A DNA stretch of 64,000 bases, taken from Planctomycetaceae bacterium. GTDB lineage: Bacteria; Planctomycetota; UBA1135; GCA-002686595. Positions 8,447-18,404 of the stretch are shown piece by piece; the first letter of the stretch is position 1, and every line of letters starts with the position of its first letter. The stretch is from positions 62,001 to 126,000 of the forward strand of contig WYBT01000056.1 in assembly GCA_011525785.1 (NCBI GenBank), read 5' to 3'. The position numbers were made by a program, and so were the translations under genes. Below the pieces are notes generated by a model. That model searched no databases, was not told the DNA's origin, and worked only from the letters and a program-made list of their open reading frames with translations.

Positions 8447-10447
8447 ATGACCGCCCCCGCCATTCGCTACCAGACCCCGGAAACCCCCGACGGCATCGTG
8501 CGCAAGGTCGAGTCGAGCCGCAGCGGCGAGGCCGCGCTCGACGCGGTGATCGAGTTCCGCGTCAGCGCCGATTTCAAGAGCCGTTGCGAGGGCCGGGCCG
8601 AGCACGTGGCCTTCGCCGCGCGCAGCCGCATCGCGCGGCTGGGCATCGACGTCGAGCCGACCAGTCGCATCCAGTTCGAGAACGGCAAGGCCTATCTGAC
8701 GGCGCGGATCTCCGCGAACGTCCAGGACTACGGCATCGAGCGCTTCCTCGACTCGTTGATCATCCGCGACCTGCGGCTGGGGCGACTGGTGCTGTGCGCG
8801 CCCGAGAATCAGCTCTCGAGCGACGAGATCTACGCCGAGCTCGAGCGCAACGAGTTCCAACTGCCGAGCGGCTACTCGATCGGCGCGGACGGCTCGTTCA
8901 CGATCCAGACGCACAAACTGCTCTACCAGCTCTCCAAGAAGCTCTCGCTCGAAGATGCGCTCGCGATCCTGACGCAGGAGGGCGGCAAGAGCATCCTCAA
9001 CCGGCTGCAGATCCCGCGCAGCGTCGACAATCTGGTGATCCCCGCCGGACAAGGGCTGATCACGTCGTGCTCGATGTTCCTGCACAAGCACTACGCGGTG
9101 ATCAATCCCGTGGCCGGCGCGCACGGCAAGCACCTGCACGCCATCGTGCTCGATCCGGTCGCAACGCGCGGCACGCGCGTGTTCCTCGAGATCAGCAACA
9201 GCTCGACGCGCCAGATCGTCAATCCGTTCGTGACCGCCAAGATGTACACGGCGGACGAGAAGCTGGGTTCCACGCGTCTGTTCGCCGCGCCCAAGCTCGA
9301 CGAACTCGCTAGCCAGCAGCGCGAGCCGAGCGCGCCCTCGTACGAAGCGCTCGCGGCCTACTACGAGACCAACATGCCGCCCTCGGCGGAGCGCAGCTAC
9401 CAGCATCGTCCGCTGCTCGTGGTCGAAGACCTGAACGCGATCATCGAGCAGCGCCTGCCGTCGATCGTCTCGACGCGGCCCGAGCCGCGCGGCGGCAAGC
9501 GCGCGCTGGCGAGCTTCCGCTCGACCCTCGACTACTCAGTGGCGGGGACCGACGCCGACCAGTTCGCGACGCGCGCGCTCACACAGGCGCCCGAGGGCAA
9601 GCAGCAGTGGCTCCTGCTCGAGTACTTCCCCAACCTGATCGAGCACATCTCGATCTGCAACGCGATCCTCCACAAGCGCATCGGCGGGATCATCTTCCGG
9701 CGCGCGTCGTTCGAGCATGGCCAGTTCTTCTCCGGCCACGACCACACGCGCCTGGCGGACTACGAAGCGCTCGGCGCCAAGGTGTTGTGGCTGCACGACG
9801 ATCGCCGGCACGTCGCCAGTCACGCCTTCCGCGGCCTGCGCGGGTACTTCGTCGAGCCCGGCAGCGAGCAGCGCTTCCGCAACTCGCTGGTCGTCGCGGT
9901 CTACGGCTCGGCGGCCAAGCTCAACCAGGAGCACGCCGACGGGTTGCGCGAACTGCTGGTGCAGATCAAGGAGCTCTTCGGCGGCGCGGTGGCGATCCTC
10001 ACCGGCGGCGGGCCGGGTGCGATGCAGCAGGGCACCGACATCGCGCTCGAGCAGGGCCTGCTGGTCGGCGCGAACTACATCGAGACCATCGACCAGGGCA
10101 CCAACAAGGCGGCGCACTTCTACCAGTGCTTCCAGGACCGCAACCGCCACAACCGCCAGCGCTGGTTCGACATCGCCAGCTTCACCGTGTTCTGCGTCGG
10201 CGGCCTGGGCACGCTCGAAGAGGTCGGCCTCACGCTGACCGACATGAAGCTCGGCATGGTCGAGCGCGGTCCCGTCGTGTTCTTCGGCAAGTACAAGGAC
10301 GACGCGTACTGGAGCTACATGAAGCAGCTCTTCGAACGCATGGTCGCCGCCGAGCGCGCGCCGCAGTGGGTGATGGACAACATCCTCTTCACCGGCGACG
10401 CGACGCGCCTCACGCCGTTCTACAAGCGCGTGCTGGGCTTGGGCTGA
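8447..10447 (+). CDS. Large LOG-family (Rossmann) protein with unassigned N-terminal domain
   Basis: The C-terminal 190 residues of this 666-residue protein are a LOG/TIGR00730-type Rossmann domain: VAVYGSAAKLN, then AILTGGGPGAMQQG (about residues 517-530), then FCVGGLGTLEEVG (about 583-595), equivalent to the usual GGG-G-M and PGG-GT-EE nucleotide-binding and catalytic motifs. LOG enzymes cleave nucleoside 5'-monophosphates at the glycosidic bond. Here the usual PGG is VGG. The N-terminal 300 residues form a domain I cannot assign (segments ENGKAYLTARISANVQDYGIERFLDSL and YAVINPVAGAHGKHLHAIVLDP). It is roughly three times the normal LOG length. It is a single gene with no obvious partner. 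Confidence 0.8.
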   Translation: MTAPAIRYQTPETPDGIVRKVESSRSGEAALDAVIEFRVSADFKSRCEGRAEHVAFAARSRIARLGIDVEPTSRIQFENGKAYLTARISANVQDYGIERFLDSLIIRDLRLGRLVLCAPENQLSSDEIYAELERNEFQLPSGYSIGADGSFTIQTHKLLYQLSKKLSLEDALAILTQEGGKSILNRLQIPRSVDNLVIPAGQGLITSCSMFLHKHYAVINPVAGAHGKHLHAIVLDPVATRGTRVFLEISNSSTRQIVNPFVTAKMYTADEKLGSTRLFAAPKLDELASQQREPSAPSYEALAAYYETNMPPSAERSYQHRPLLVVEDLNAIIEQRLPSIVSTRPEPRGGKRALASFRSTLDYSVAGTDADQFATRALTQAPEGKQQWLLLEYFPNLIEHISICNAILHKRIGGIIFRRASFEHGQFFSGHDHTRLADYEALGAKVLWLHDDRRHVASHAFRGLRGYFVEPGSEQRFRNSLVVAVYGSAAKLNQEHADGLRELLVQIKELFGGAVAILTGGGPGAMQQGTDIALEQGLLVGANYIETIDQGTNKAAHFYQCFQDRNRHNRQRWFDIASFTVFCVGGLGTLEEVGLTLTDMKLGMVERGPVVFFGKYKDDAYWSYMKQLFERMVAAERAPQWVMDNILFTGDATRLTPFYKRVLGLG

Positions 10448-10468
10448 GCGCGAGAACCCGCGTACCGG

Positions 10469-10474
10469 TAGAAT
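10469..10474 (+). promoter_or_regulatory. Candidate -10 element (TAGAAT) upstream of the two-gene module
   Basis: TAGAAT lies 43 bases before the ATG at 10518 and just after the preceding gene ends. It is the best -10-like hexamer in the gap and would drive the 10518-12241 pair. Confidence 0.35.
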
Positions 10475-10517
10475 CCAGGAGTCGGCGCGGGCTTGCCCGT
10501 AGCCATTGGAAGTCGCG

Positions 10518-10949
10518 ATGAAGCCCCGTGCTCACAAGTTCAACCCGAAGCGTCGGATCCTCCCGCGCGCGCGAGCCGAAGCGCTGCGCGAGCAACTGTG
10601 CACACTGGCTGACCGCGTTCGCTATGGCGGAAACGCTGAGCACAAGCGCAGCCCTGGCGACTTCGGACTGAGTCCGCCGGCTCTGCCTCGAGTGGGGAAG
10701 TCGTTGTGCGATGATGCTGGCATCTTCAAGCGCGCGGAAGCGGAGAGATTGCTGAAGACGGGGCTTGCGAGCGGCTTGGTGTCTGACCGATTCGAGGGCG
10801 AGTGGCCGTTCAACGTCTGGGCCGTCACACAAGACGGCGCGCCGCTCGAGGCCCAGTGGGAGGGCGCCGGCGTCTACCACGGGTATCCGATGCCGGAGGA
10901 CGATCCGCTGAGGCCGTTCGTGTTGAAGCGTTGGAGCGAACTCCAGTGA
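10518..10949 (+). CDS. Hypothetical protein, first gene of a coupled two-gene module
   Basis: This 143-residue basic protein has no domain I can name. Visible landmarks are a central block (residues 38-66) reading GGNAEHKRSPGDFGLSPP followed by a GKSLCDD motif, then a helix KRAEAERLLKTGLASGLVS, a WPFNVWAV strand and a VYHGYPMPEDDP motif near residues 119-130. These compact conserved-looking motifs rich in His, Lys, Asp and Cys suggest a small functional domain, possibly an enzyme. The stop codon overlaps the GTG start of the next gene (GTGA at 10946-10949), so the two are translationally coupled. Base composition is visibly less GC-rich than in neighbours, a sign of possible transfer. A TTG at 10506 is an alternative start. 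Confidence 0.7.
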   Translation: MKPRAHKFNPKRRILPRARAEALREQLCTLADRVRYGGNAEHKRSPGDFGLSPPALPRVGKSLCDDAGIFKRAEAERLLKTGLASGLVSDRFEGEWPFNVWAVTQDGAPLEAQWEGAGVYHGYPMPEDDPLRPFVLKRWSELQ

Positions 10950-12241
10950 CCGAAATCGACATCAACATCGTCGAGTGGCTCGGCGGAGGTCTGGGAACGC
11001 GTGAAGATGTTGCGACCCGTGGTCTGCTGCGGGTAACCGTTGGTGGCATCTGCGTCACGCGCAACGAAAGCGAGTGGTCGCGTTCCACGTCCCAGTATGT
11101 CCACGTTTCGATGTATCCGTTGGCCATGTGGTTTGCCGCGAACTGGTGGCGGCTGTGCTGGGAGCCAAGGCGCACCGAGTCTGAACTCGACTACGAGTGG
11201 CGCGCGTCGCACGAATGGACCTCTGTTGGTGGAGGCTACCTCTGGCCCAACATCTGCGCGGTCTCTGACGGTGAAACGGTGGCGATCGAGTCCCGCTCCA
11301 CGGATCCAACCGCCAAGCAGCCGGTTCGGTATCTCGCGAACGCTGTCCAAGACGTAGCCCGCTCCAACTTCGAGGGAGCAGTTTCGGCGTTCGTTCAGAT
11401 GGTGCTCGCGCGGCTGAACGATGAGCACCTACGCGGAACAGAGCTGGAGGCACTCTGGTCAGACGTAAGTCGAGAGCGTTCGACACCAGGGGAGGCCCAA
11501 GGGCGGCGTCTTGAAGCTCTCTTGGGATGCGACGCCGACGAGGCGCCGGTAGAGACCCTGTCGGCACTCGTTGATTTGCAGTCCGAGGCCGGTGCCGCCG
11601 CGACTCATGAGTTGGCGACTGCTCTCGCGGGCAGGGATGTAACGAGGATCGTGGAGCAGTTGCGAACGGCAACTCGAAACGGAGCGGGGTGCATCGCGAG
11701 GCTGGACGCCGCGATGAAGCGCGATCTCTTCGCCAGTCGCTCGAGCGCGGAAAACTCGGGCGCCGTACCCTGGGAACGCGGCATGGCGGCAGCCCGCGCT
11801 CTGCGCTCCCGGCGCGGGCTCGGGTCGGATGAGTTGCAGACTTCGGATCTGCTCGCGCTGCTCGGCTTGAACGCGGGTGTCCTCGAAGCTGATTCGAAGC
11901 TCGACTGGCTTCCGGCGGGACTCGCTGTCCGCCGCGATGACCAGTTGCGTTTGCTGCTGCGTGCGCGCGACCCGCGTTCCCGGCGGTTCGAGCTAGCGCG
12001 CGTGATGGGGGACTTGGCCGCGGCACCCGAGAGTGACCGGTGGCATCCCGTCACCCGACTCAAGACCGCGCGACAGAAGGCGCAGCGAGCCTTCGCTGCG
12101 GAACTTCTGTGCCCGGTCGAAGGACTGAGTCACTTCCTAGGCGGCGATCGCTCCGAAGACGCGCTCGACGCTGCCGCCGAGCACTTCGACGTGTCCACGC
12201 GAGTGGTGCAGCACCAAGTCGGGAACCACCTGGACTGGTGA
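10946..12241 (+). CDS. ImmA/IrrE-like protein with degenerate zinc-peptidase motif
   Basis: This 431-residue protein starts at a GTG that overlaps the stop of the preceding gene. The C-terminal 90 residues follow the layout of ImmA/IrrE (M78) peptidases: RRFELARVMGD at 347-357, where active members read RRF-LAHELGH, then KAQRAFAAELLCPVEGL at 378-394, matching the A--FAAELLMP block, and a final helix AAEHFDVSTRVVQHQVGNHL. All three metal-site residues (His, Glu, His) are replaced, by Arg, Val and Asp, so protease activity is unlikely. The N-terminal 160 residues (with MWFAANWWRLCWEPRR at 61-76 and GGGYLWPNI at 96-104) form a second domain I cannot name. Full-length proteins of this sort are often encoded beside small partners. 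Confidence 0.7.
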   Translation: MTEIDINIVEWLGGGLGTREDVATRGLLRVTVGGICVTRNESEWSRSTSQYVHVSMYPLAMWFAANWWRLCWEPRRTESELDYEWRASHEWTSVGGGYLWPNICAVSDGETVAIESRSTDPTAKQPVRYLANAVQDVARSNFEGAVSAFVQMVLARLNDEHLRGTELEALWSDVSRERSTPGEAQGRRLEALLGCDADEAPVETLSALVDLQSEAGAAATHELATALAGRDVTRIVEQLRTATRNGAGCIARLDAAMKRDLFASRSSAENSGAVPWERGMAAARALRSRRGLGSDELQTSDLLALLGLNAGVLEADSKLDWLPAGLAVRRDDQLRLLLRARDPRSRRFELARVMGDLAAAPESDRWHPVTRLKTARQKAQRAFAAELLCPVEGLSHFLGGDRSEDALDAAAEHFDVSTRVVQHQVGNHLDW

Positions 12242-12634
12242 CCCGGCGGCGACGCTTCGCCAACGCTACGGCTTGCACCTGCTGCGCGTGACTCGTTCGG
12301 GCTTGGCTTCCTCAACAAACAACGCAGTCAGCTTCTGATGCCGCTCGAAATCGCGAGCGCGCCGAAGATCTACGTGACCCAAGGACGCGCGGCGTCGTCT
12401 GGCTAGTGCACCAGCGGCGCGCCAGCGAAGCGGTCACGTGATCGAGCGCGCTCGGCGCGGGGAATTGCGCTTGTTCGTTGCGCTCGCGACCCAACTCGAC
12501 GCGCATGCGCCCGAGCGCAGCTTCAGCCTGCGGACTGAGGCGCGACCCGTGTGTGGACTGCTCACAATGGGGGCGACACGTCCACGGGCTCTGCAGTTCT
12601 GCCGGCGGGCTGTTTGCAGCGAACGGACGTGCGC
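12242..12634 (+). other. Convergent intergenic region, nothing recognised
   Basis: About 390 bases lie between two convergent genes. Several short open frames exist in several phases, but none has a plausible start, a hydrophobic pattern or a recognisable motif. I see no tRNA, no clear terminator with a T tract and no repeats. It might be the eroded downstream edge of the 10518-12241 module. Confidence 0.4.
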
Positions 12635-13129
12635 TCACGTCCATTTGAGGATGCCGATCGCCGTGAGAGCGACCACCTCGAACGCTGCGAGCGCCGTCGC
12701 GACCTGCACCACTCGATAGCGGCGCGGCGCGACGCCGACCTGCTTGACGAGCCCGAAGTAGCGCGGCGCGATGAACAGTGCGATCGGCGCCGTGCACACC
12801 AGCGCCGCGGCGATGATCAGGCCCTCTCCCAGACGGCGCGCCCGGACCAAGCGCGGATCGGGAACGTCTTCCGGCGGGACGCGCAGTTCCTCGTTCGCCG
12901 CGGCGCCGTCGAGTTCGAGCAACTCGCGCGCACGCTCGAAGTCCTCGCGGGCGACCAGCACGCGCAGCTCGAACACGTTGCCCCCGGTTTTCCAGGGTTC
13001 GAGGATGCGCACGTTCTGGTCGGGGACGAAGGTGCGCAGGCCTTCACTCTGCAAACGCTCGCTCACCGCGAGCGCCATTGCGGGAGTGCCTTGCCAGACC
13101 AATCTCCAGTCGTTCGAGAAACGGTCCAT
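12635..13129 (-). CDS. DUF2007-like protein with C-terminal membrane segments
   Basis: The N-terminal 75 residues of this 164-residue protein resemble the DUF2007 'putative signal transducing' fold: a WQGTPAMALAVSERLQSEGLRTFV segment, an Asn-Val-Arg strand, and LRVLVAREDFERARELLE, the usual V--ED---A--L pattern. The C-terminal half has two likely transmembrane helices, around residues 102-123 (LIIAAALVCTAPIALFIA) and 140-160 (VATALAAFEVVALTAIGIL). Function is unknown; DUF2007 resembles a ferredoxin-like regulatory domain. It stands alone, convergent with the upstream module and divergent from the LamG gene. Confidence 0.7.
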   Translation of the reverse strand: MDRFSNDWRLVWQGTPAMALAVSERLQSEGLRTFVPDQNVRILEPWKTGGNVFELRVLVAREDFERARELLELDGAAANEELRVPPEDVPDPRLVRARRLGEGLIIAAALVCTAPIALFIAPRYFGLVKQVGVAPRRYRVVQVATALAAFEVVALTAIGILKWT

Positions 13130-13362
13130 GCCCTGAGTTCGTCGGGACCATTACAGCGCACGTTGAGCCAAGTTGCTCGGGCGTGGGGCGTGCGACAGCC
13201 GCTGCGGGCAGTGCAAGGGCCGCTGCGAGGGTGCGAGCTGCGCGCGAGAGTCCGCCGCGCCTGGAAATAGCGAACGGCCGTGTAACGGGCTCTCCCGCTC
13301 CGGGATCGAGACTGCGACGCACTGCTCCCACGAAGCACCCTGAACCACCCCGGATCACCACC

Positions 13363-14595
13363 ATGTCGAAGCTCCGCCGCACGCCGCTGAACGCCCTCGC
13401 CACGGGCGCACTCCTGACCGCATCTGTGGCCTCCAGCGCCTCGGCGCAAGGCAAGGAGCTCAGCCTCACGAACACGTCGACGTCCAACTCGTCGTACGTG
13501 CGCATTCCCGACGCTGCTTCGCTCGAACCGCAGCGCTTCACTCTCGAGGCGCGCGTTCGACCGACGGGCAACGGGTTCGGGCAGACGAACACCGCCTTCG
13601 GAGCGACGATCCTCTCCAAGTCGATCGAGAACACGGTCGGCAGCTACCTGTGCAGTTGGGCGCTCGGCTGGGAGCCGAGCACGTCGCGCCTGTACGCGAT
13701 GGTGGTCAACACGCCGGGTTCGATCGGCGCCTTCGTGTACAGCAACACGACGCTTCCGGTCGGCGTCGAGAGGCACGTGGCCATGACCTTCGACGGCAGC
13801 ACCCTCGCGCTGTACATCGACGGCCAAGTCGACGCGGCGGGGTCGACGAGCTTCAGCACGGTCTACTACGGGCCCGAAGACGTCCTGGTCGGCGCATCGA
13901 ATCTGGGCGCTGGCTTCTTGCGGCGCTTTTCGGGCGAGATCGACGAGCTGCGCGTCTGGGATCACGCCCGTGACGTGAACGCGATCGCGCTGCTGTCGGG
14001 CTGCAAGCTGACCGGGCAGGAGGCGGGGCTGCTCTTGTACTGCGACTTCAACGCGAGCAACGCCTTCGACAACAGCGGCGGCGGCAACAGCGGCGCGCTG
14101 ATCGGCTCGGCGCTTGGCTTTGTGAATGAAGCCACGCCGCTTACGCCCTGCGGATCGCCTTCGCTCAGCTACTGCACGGCGGGAACCACTTCGAACGGGT
14201 GCACGCCGGCCATGGCCGCCACGGGCCTCGCGAGCGTCGCACAACCGGCGGGCTTCACCGTGTCCGCGAGCGGCGTCGAAGGCCAGAAGTCAGGCCTCTT
14301 GTTCTACGGCACGCGCGGCGCTGCGGCGCTTCCGTGGCTCAGCGGGAGCTCGAGCTTCCTGTGCGTCCGACCTCCGACGCAGCGCCTGCCCCTGCTCTCG
14401 TCTGGAGGCAGCGCTGGAGCGTGCAACGGCTCGCTATCGCTGGATTTCCTCGCTTACTTGCAGGCAAATCCCGGTTCGCTCGGTCAGCCGTTCGGCGGAG
14501 GCGAAGCCGTGTTTCTCCAAGCCTGGTTCCGCGACTCTGGCGCGCCGGGCGGCACGAACCTCTCGGACGGTCTGTGCGTTGTGCTCGCGCCGTAG
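13363..14595 (+). CDS. Secreted LamG-domain protein with Cys-bearing C-terminal module
   Basis: This 410-residue protein begins with a signal peptide (ALATGALLTASVASSASAQG, cleavage near residue 30). Residues 32-235 form a LamG/concanavalin-like jelly roll: SYVRIPDAASLEPQRFTLEARVRP at the start, HVAMTFDGSTLALYIDGQ in the middle and FSGEIDELRVWDHARD near the end, the textbook LamG pattern. The last 130 residues form a distinct module beginning SYCTAGTTSNGCTP, with SGLLFYG, FLCV-PP-QR and GACNGSLSLDF segments and a closing LSDGLCVVLAP. I have the impression that this layout recurs in secreted proteins of this planctomycete lineage. The ATG at 13363 was chosen over an upstream start (13078) because it begins the signal peptide. 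Likely surface or extracellular glycan binding. Confidence 0.8.
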   Translation: MSKLRRTPLNALATGALLTASVASSASAQGKELSLTNTSTSNSSYVRIPDAASLEPQRFTLEARVRPTGNGFGQTNTAFGATILSKSIENTVGSYLCSWALGWEPSTSRLYAMVVNTPGSIGAFVYSNTTLPVGVERHVAMTFDGSTLALYIDGQVDAAGSTSFSTVYYGPEDVLVGASNLGAGFLRRFSGEIDELRVWDHARDVNAIALLSGCKLTGQEAGLLLYCDFNASNAFDNSGGGNSGALIGSALGFVNEATPLTPCGSPSLSYCTAGTTSNGCTPAMAATGLASVAQPAGFTVSASGVEGQKSGLLFYGTRGAAALPWLSGSSSFLCVRPPTQRLPLLSSGGSAGACNGSLSLDFLAYLQANPGSLGQPFGGGEAVFLQAWFRDSGAPGGTNLSDGLCVVLAP

Positions 14596-14616
14596 CTGCG
14601 CAAGAAGCTCCGCCGC

Positions 14617-15672
14617 TCAGTCGAAGAGCGTGTCGCGCGCCGCCGCGCTCAAGCCTGGACCGGGGAGCGTGTCGAGCACGCCCTCGGCGAGCGCAAAGCC
14701 GCCCTCGAAAGGGTCTTCGGCGAGATCGAGACTGCCGTCGAGGTCGAGGAAGCGTGTCGCAGCGCTGGAGTAGGCGGCGTGCAACGCGGCTGCGATGCCG
14801 AGCACGCTCTCGTCCATGCAGCCCCACATCACGCTGAGCCCGGCGCGTTCGCACGTGCGCGCGAGCTCGAGCGCGGGCCGAACTCCGCCGCACTTCATCA
14901 GCTTGATGTTCACGCAGCCGAAGGGCGCGCCGCTTGTGATCCAGCGCTCCAGCTCGGCGAGGTCGTGCACGCTCTCGTCGGCCGCGATGCGGGCGCGCAA
15001 GCGCTCGTCGACGGCGCGCCAGCAGTCCTCATCGCCGCGCGCGGTGGGCTGCTCGACGAGTTCGAGGTCCAGCGCGTCGATGCAGCTCGCAAAGCGCCGC
15101 CAGGCGCGCTCGTCGTTGCCGCCGTTGGCGTCGACGCGCAGAGCGAGCCGGGCGCCATGTTCCTCGCGCAGCCGCACGATGCGCTCGAGGTCGAGTTCGA
15201 CGTCGACGCCTGTCTTCACTTTGAGCGCCACAAAGCCGCGCGCGACGTACTCGCGCGCTTCAGCGAGGGTCTGGGCGAGTCCCTTGAGTCCGATCGTGAC
15301 CGAAGTCGGCTGCGGTGCGAGCCTGCGGCCGAGCTGATCGACCAGCGGAACTCCGGCGCGTCGTGCGCGCAGATCACACCACGCCATGTCGAGCGCCGCG
15401 CGCGCCGCAGGCGTGCCCGAGAGCGTGTCCAACGCACCCTCGAGCGCCACCTCGTCGCGCAGCTCGCGCGACAGAGCTGCAAGTGCTCGTTCGCTCGCCG
15501 CAGCGCTTTCGCCCGTCACTTCCTCGGCGGGGGAGGCCTGGCCCCAGCCGCGCGCGCCGCGCTCGTCGCGCAACTCGACGAACACCATCTCAGCGCCGTC
15601 CCAACTGCCGCCCGCGACAGCGTAGGGCCGGGTCAACGCCAGCTTCACCCGTCGGTGGCGTACTTGCAGCAT
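14617..15672 (-). CDS. dgcA: Enolase-superfamily racemase, likely N-acetyl-D-glutamate racemase (DgcA)
   Basis: This 351-residue protein has all catalytic residues of the muconate-lactonising/dipeptide-epimerase branch of the enolase superfamily: the K-x-K pair at 151 and 153 (FVALKVKTG), metal ligands Asp181 (RVDANGG), Glu207 (VEQPT) and Asp232 (ADESV), and Lys257 (NIKLMKCGG). Proteins of this type are usually called L-Ala-D/L-Glu epimerase. Here the gene is 2 bases downstream of a DUF1611 gene, and that pairing is known as dgcN-dgcA: DgcN acetylates D-glutamate and DgcA racemises N-acetyl-D-glutamate to the L form, feeding central metabolism. I therefore prefer DgcA; epimerisation of cell-wall dipeptides is the alternative. 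Confidence 0.75.
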   Translation of the reverse strand: MLQVRHRRVKLALTRPYAVAGGSWDGAEMVFVELRDERGARGWGQASPAEEVTGESAAASERALAALSRELRDEVALEGALDTLSGTPAARAALDMAWCDLRARRAGVPLVDQLGRRLAPQPTSVTIGLKGLAQTLAEAREYVARGFVALKVKTGVDVELDLERIVRLREEHGARLALRVDANGGNDERAWRRFASCIDALDLELVEQPTARGDEDCWRAVDERLRARIAADESVHDLAELERWITSGAPFGCVNIKLMKCGGVRPALELARTCERAGLSVMWGCMDESVLGIAAALHAAYSSAATRFLDLDGSLDLAEDPFEGGFALAEGVLDTLPGPGLSAAARDTLFD

Positions 15673-15674
15673 CG

Positions 15675-16742
15675 CTAGCGCGCGGAAGTCGCTGCGACGT
15701 GTCGCGCGACGAGTTCGGCGACGGCGTCGACGCCTTCGAGCAACGGATAGACCGCGCGCAGGCCGCTCTCGCGTTGGAGCTGCTCGCGAGCGAGTTCGCG
15801 CTCGGCGGGCGTCAGGTGCTCGTGATTCAGCGTCAGCGCGAGCACGCGCGCGCCGTACATCCCGATCAACTCCAGCTCGGACGCGATCGAGGGAATGCGC
15901 TGGCCCAGGTGCTCCTGGTCGTCGAAGAACTCGCGGCCGGGCGCGTGTTGGAGTACGACCGCGCGCGCGCCCCCCGAGAGCAACAGTTCAGCGCCGCACG
16001 GGCCCGACGGGTTGCGCAGCGCCGACTGGCCCTCGAGGAAGATCACGTCGGGCCCAAGCTCGCTGTCGCAGCTCACGATGGCGTGCTCGAGTTCGCCCGA
16101 GACGAAGTCGTTGGGCGTCGAATCGAGCACGAAGCCGAAGCGCGCGCCCTGCAGCCAGCCGGTCTGACCGGTGTAGATCATCTCGGCGCGCAGGCCGCGC
16201 GAGGCGCAGGCGGCGACCAGCAGTTGCGCGGTGGTGCGCTTGCCGAGCGCGCAGTCGGTGCCGAGCACCGCAACGCGCGGCGCGCGCACTTGGGCGATCG
16301 CGCCGCTCCAGAAGTGGAGCTCGCGGCGCGGCTTGGGGCGGCGGATGTCGACGATGCGCGCGCCGCTGCTGCGCGCGGCCGCGGAGAAGTGCGGATCGTC
16401 GCCGACCAGCTCGTGCAGGCCGTTCACAACGCCGATGCCGCGCTCGAGCGCCTCCAGCACCACCGCGCGCAACTCGGGCGGGAGCACTCCACCCGAAGTC
16501 GCCACGCCGATCACCAGCCAGGCGGGGCTCGGGCCGCGCGCGAGCAGCTCGCCCAGCGTCGCGTGAATCGGGATGTTGCGCGGAACCCCGTCGAGCACAT
16601 CGCCCGCGTCGCGACCGGCGCTGGCGGCGTCGACCAGGCCGACGAGCTCGAATCGGCTGGGGCCACGCACGAGCCCGTGCGCGGTCTTGGCGTTCGAAGT
16701 GGCGTACAGGCCGCCGGTGAGGATCGCGGCGCGCTCGCGCAT
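15675..16742 (-). CDS. dgcN: DUF1611 protein, likely D-glutamate N-acetyltransferase (DgcN)
   Basis: This 355-residue protein is a DUF1611 member: an N-terminal Rossmann-like half (AAILTGGLYATSNAKTAHGLVRG at the start, then ELVGLVDAASAGRDAG) and a C-terminal P-loop half with VLGTDCALGKRTTAQLL, a modified Walker A, and IFLEGQSALRNP. DgcN acetylates D-glutamate as the first step of D-glutamate catabolism, with DgcA as second step; the two adjacent genes here fit that arrangement. The ATG at 16742 was chosen because it opens the conserved strand and because a TATCAT box lies 10 bases upstream; the upstream open frame to 16916 has no such support. It diverges from the response-regulator gene. Confidence 0.75.
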   Translation of the reverse strand: MRERAAILTGGLYATSNAKTAHGLVRGPSRFELVGLVDAASAGRDAGDVLDGVPRNIPIHATLGELLARGPSPAWLVIGVATSGGVLPPELRAVVLEALERGIGVVNGLHELVGDDPHFSAAARSSGARIVDIRRPKPRRELHFWSGAIAQVRAPRVAVLGTDCALGKRTTAQLLVAACASRGLRAEMIYTGQTGWLQGARFGFVLDSTPNDFVSGELEHAIVSCDSELGPDVIFLEGQSALRNPSGPCGAELLLSGGARAVVLQHAPGREFFDDQEHLGQRIPSIASELELIGMYGARVLALTLNHEHLTPAERELAREQLQRESGLRAVYPLLEGVDAVAELVARHVAATSAR

Positions 16743-16752
16743 CGGGGCCGGG

Positions 16753-16758
16753 ATGATA
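16753..16758 (-). promoter_or_regulatory. Candidate -10 element (TATCAT) for leaderless dgcNA transcript
   Basis: On the minus strand TATCAT ends 10 bases before the dgcN ATG. With a usual 6-7 base spacing to the start site, the mRNA would begin 3-4 bases upstream of the ATG, which leaves no room for a ribosome-binding site. No -35 box is evident. Confidence 0.45.
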
Positions 16759-16969
16759 GCCAGCGCGGGCCGTCGGTCCGCGTCCGCGTCTGCGGACAAG
16801 TCCGCAGACCGCGCGAGCGTTGTCGCGGCCTTCTTGCGCACTCTTGCGCACGGCGCTCCTGCGCTCGCGCCTCCATCATCGCTCGCGACCCGACGTTCTC
16901 GCCGTCTCGCAGCCACGCGTCTTCGACGCAGGGCGCGGCGCGGCGAACGACGGTCCCCCCGAGCGCCCC

Positions 16970-18385
<1,416 letters not shown>

Positions 18386-18404
18386 CAGCTTCACGCGCGC
18401 ACGC

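Noticed and set aside
12312..12797. Minus-strand frame in the gap after the ImmA-like gene
   Set aside because: Its N-terminal part overlaps the DUF2007-like gene out of phase and the rest shows no conserved pattern; the gap is treated as non-coding.
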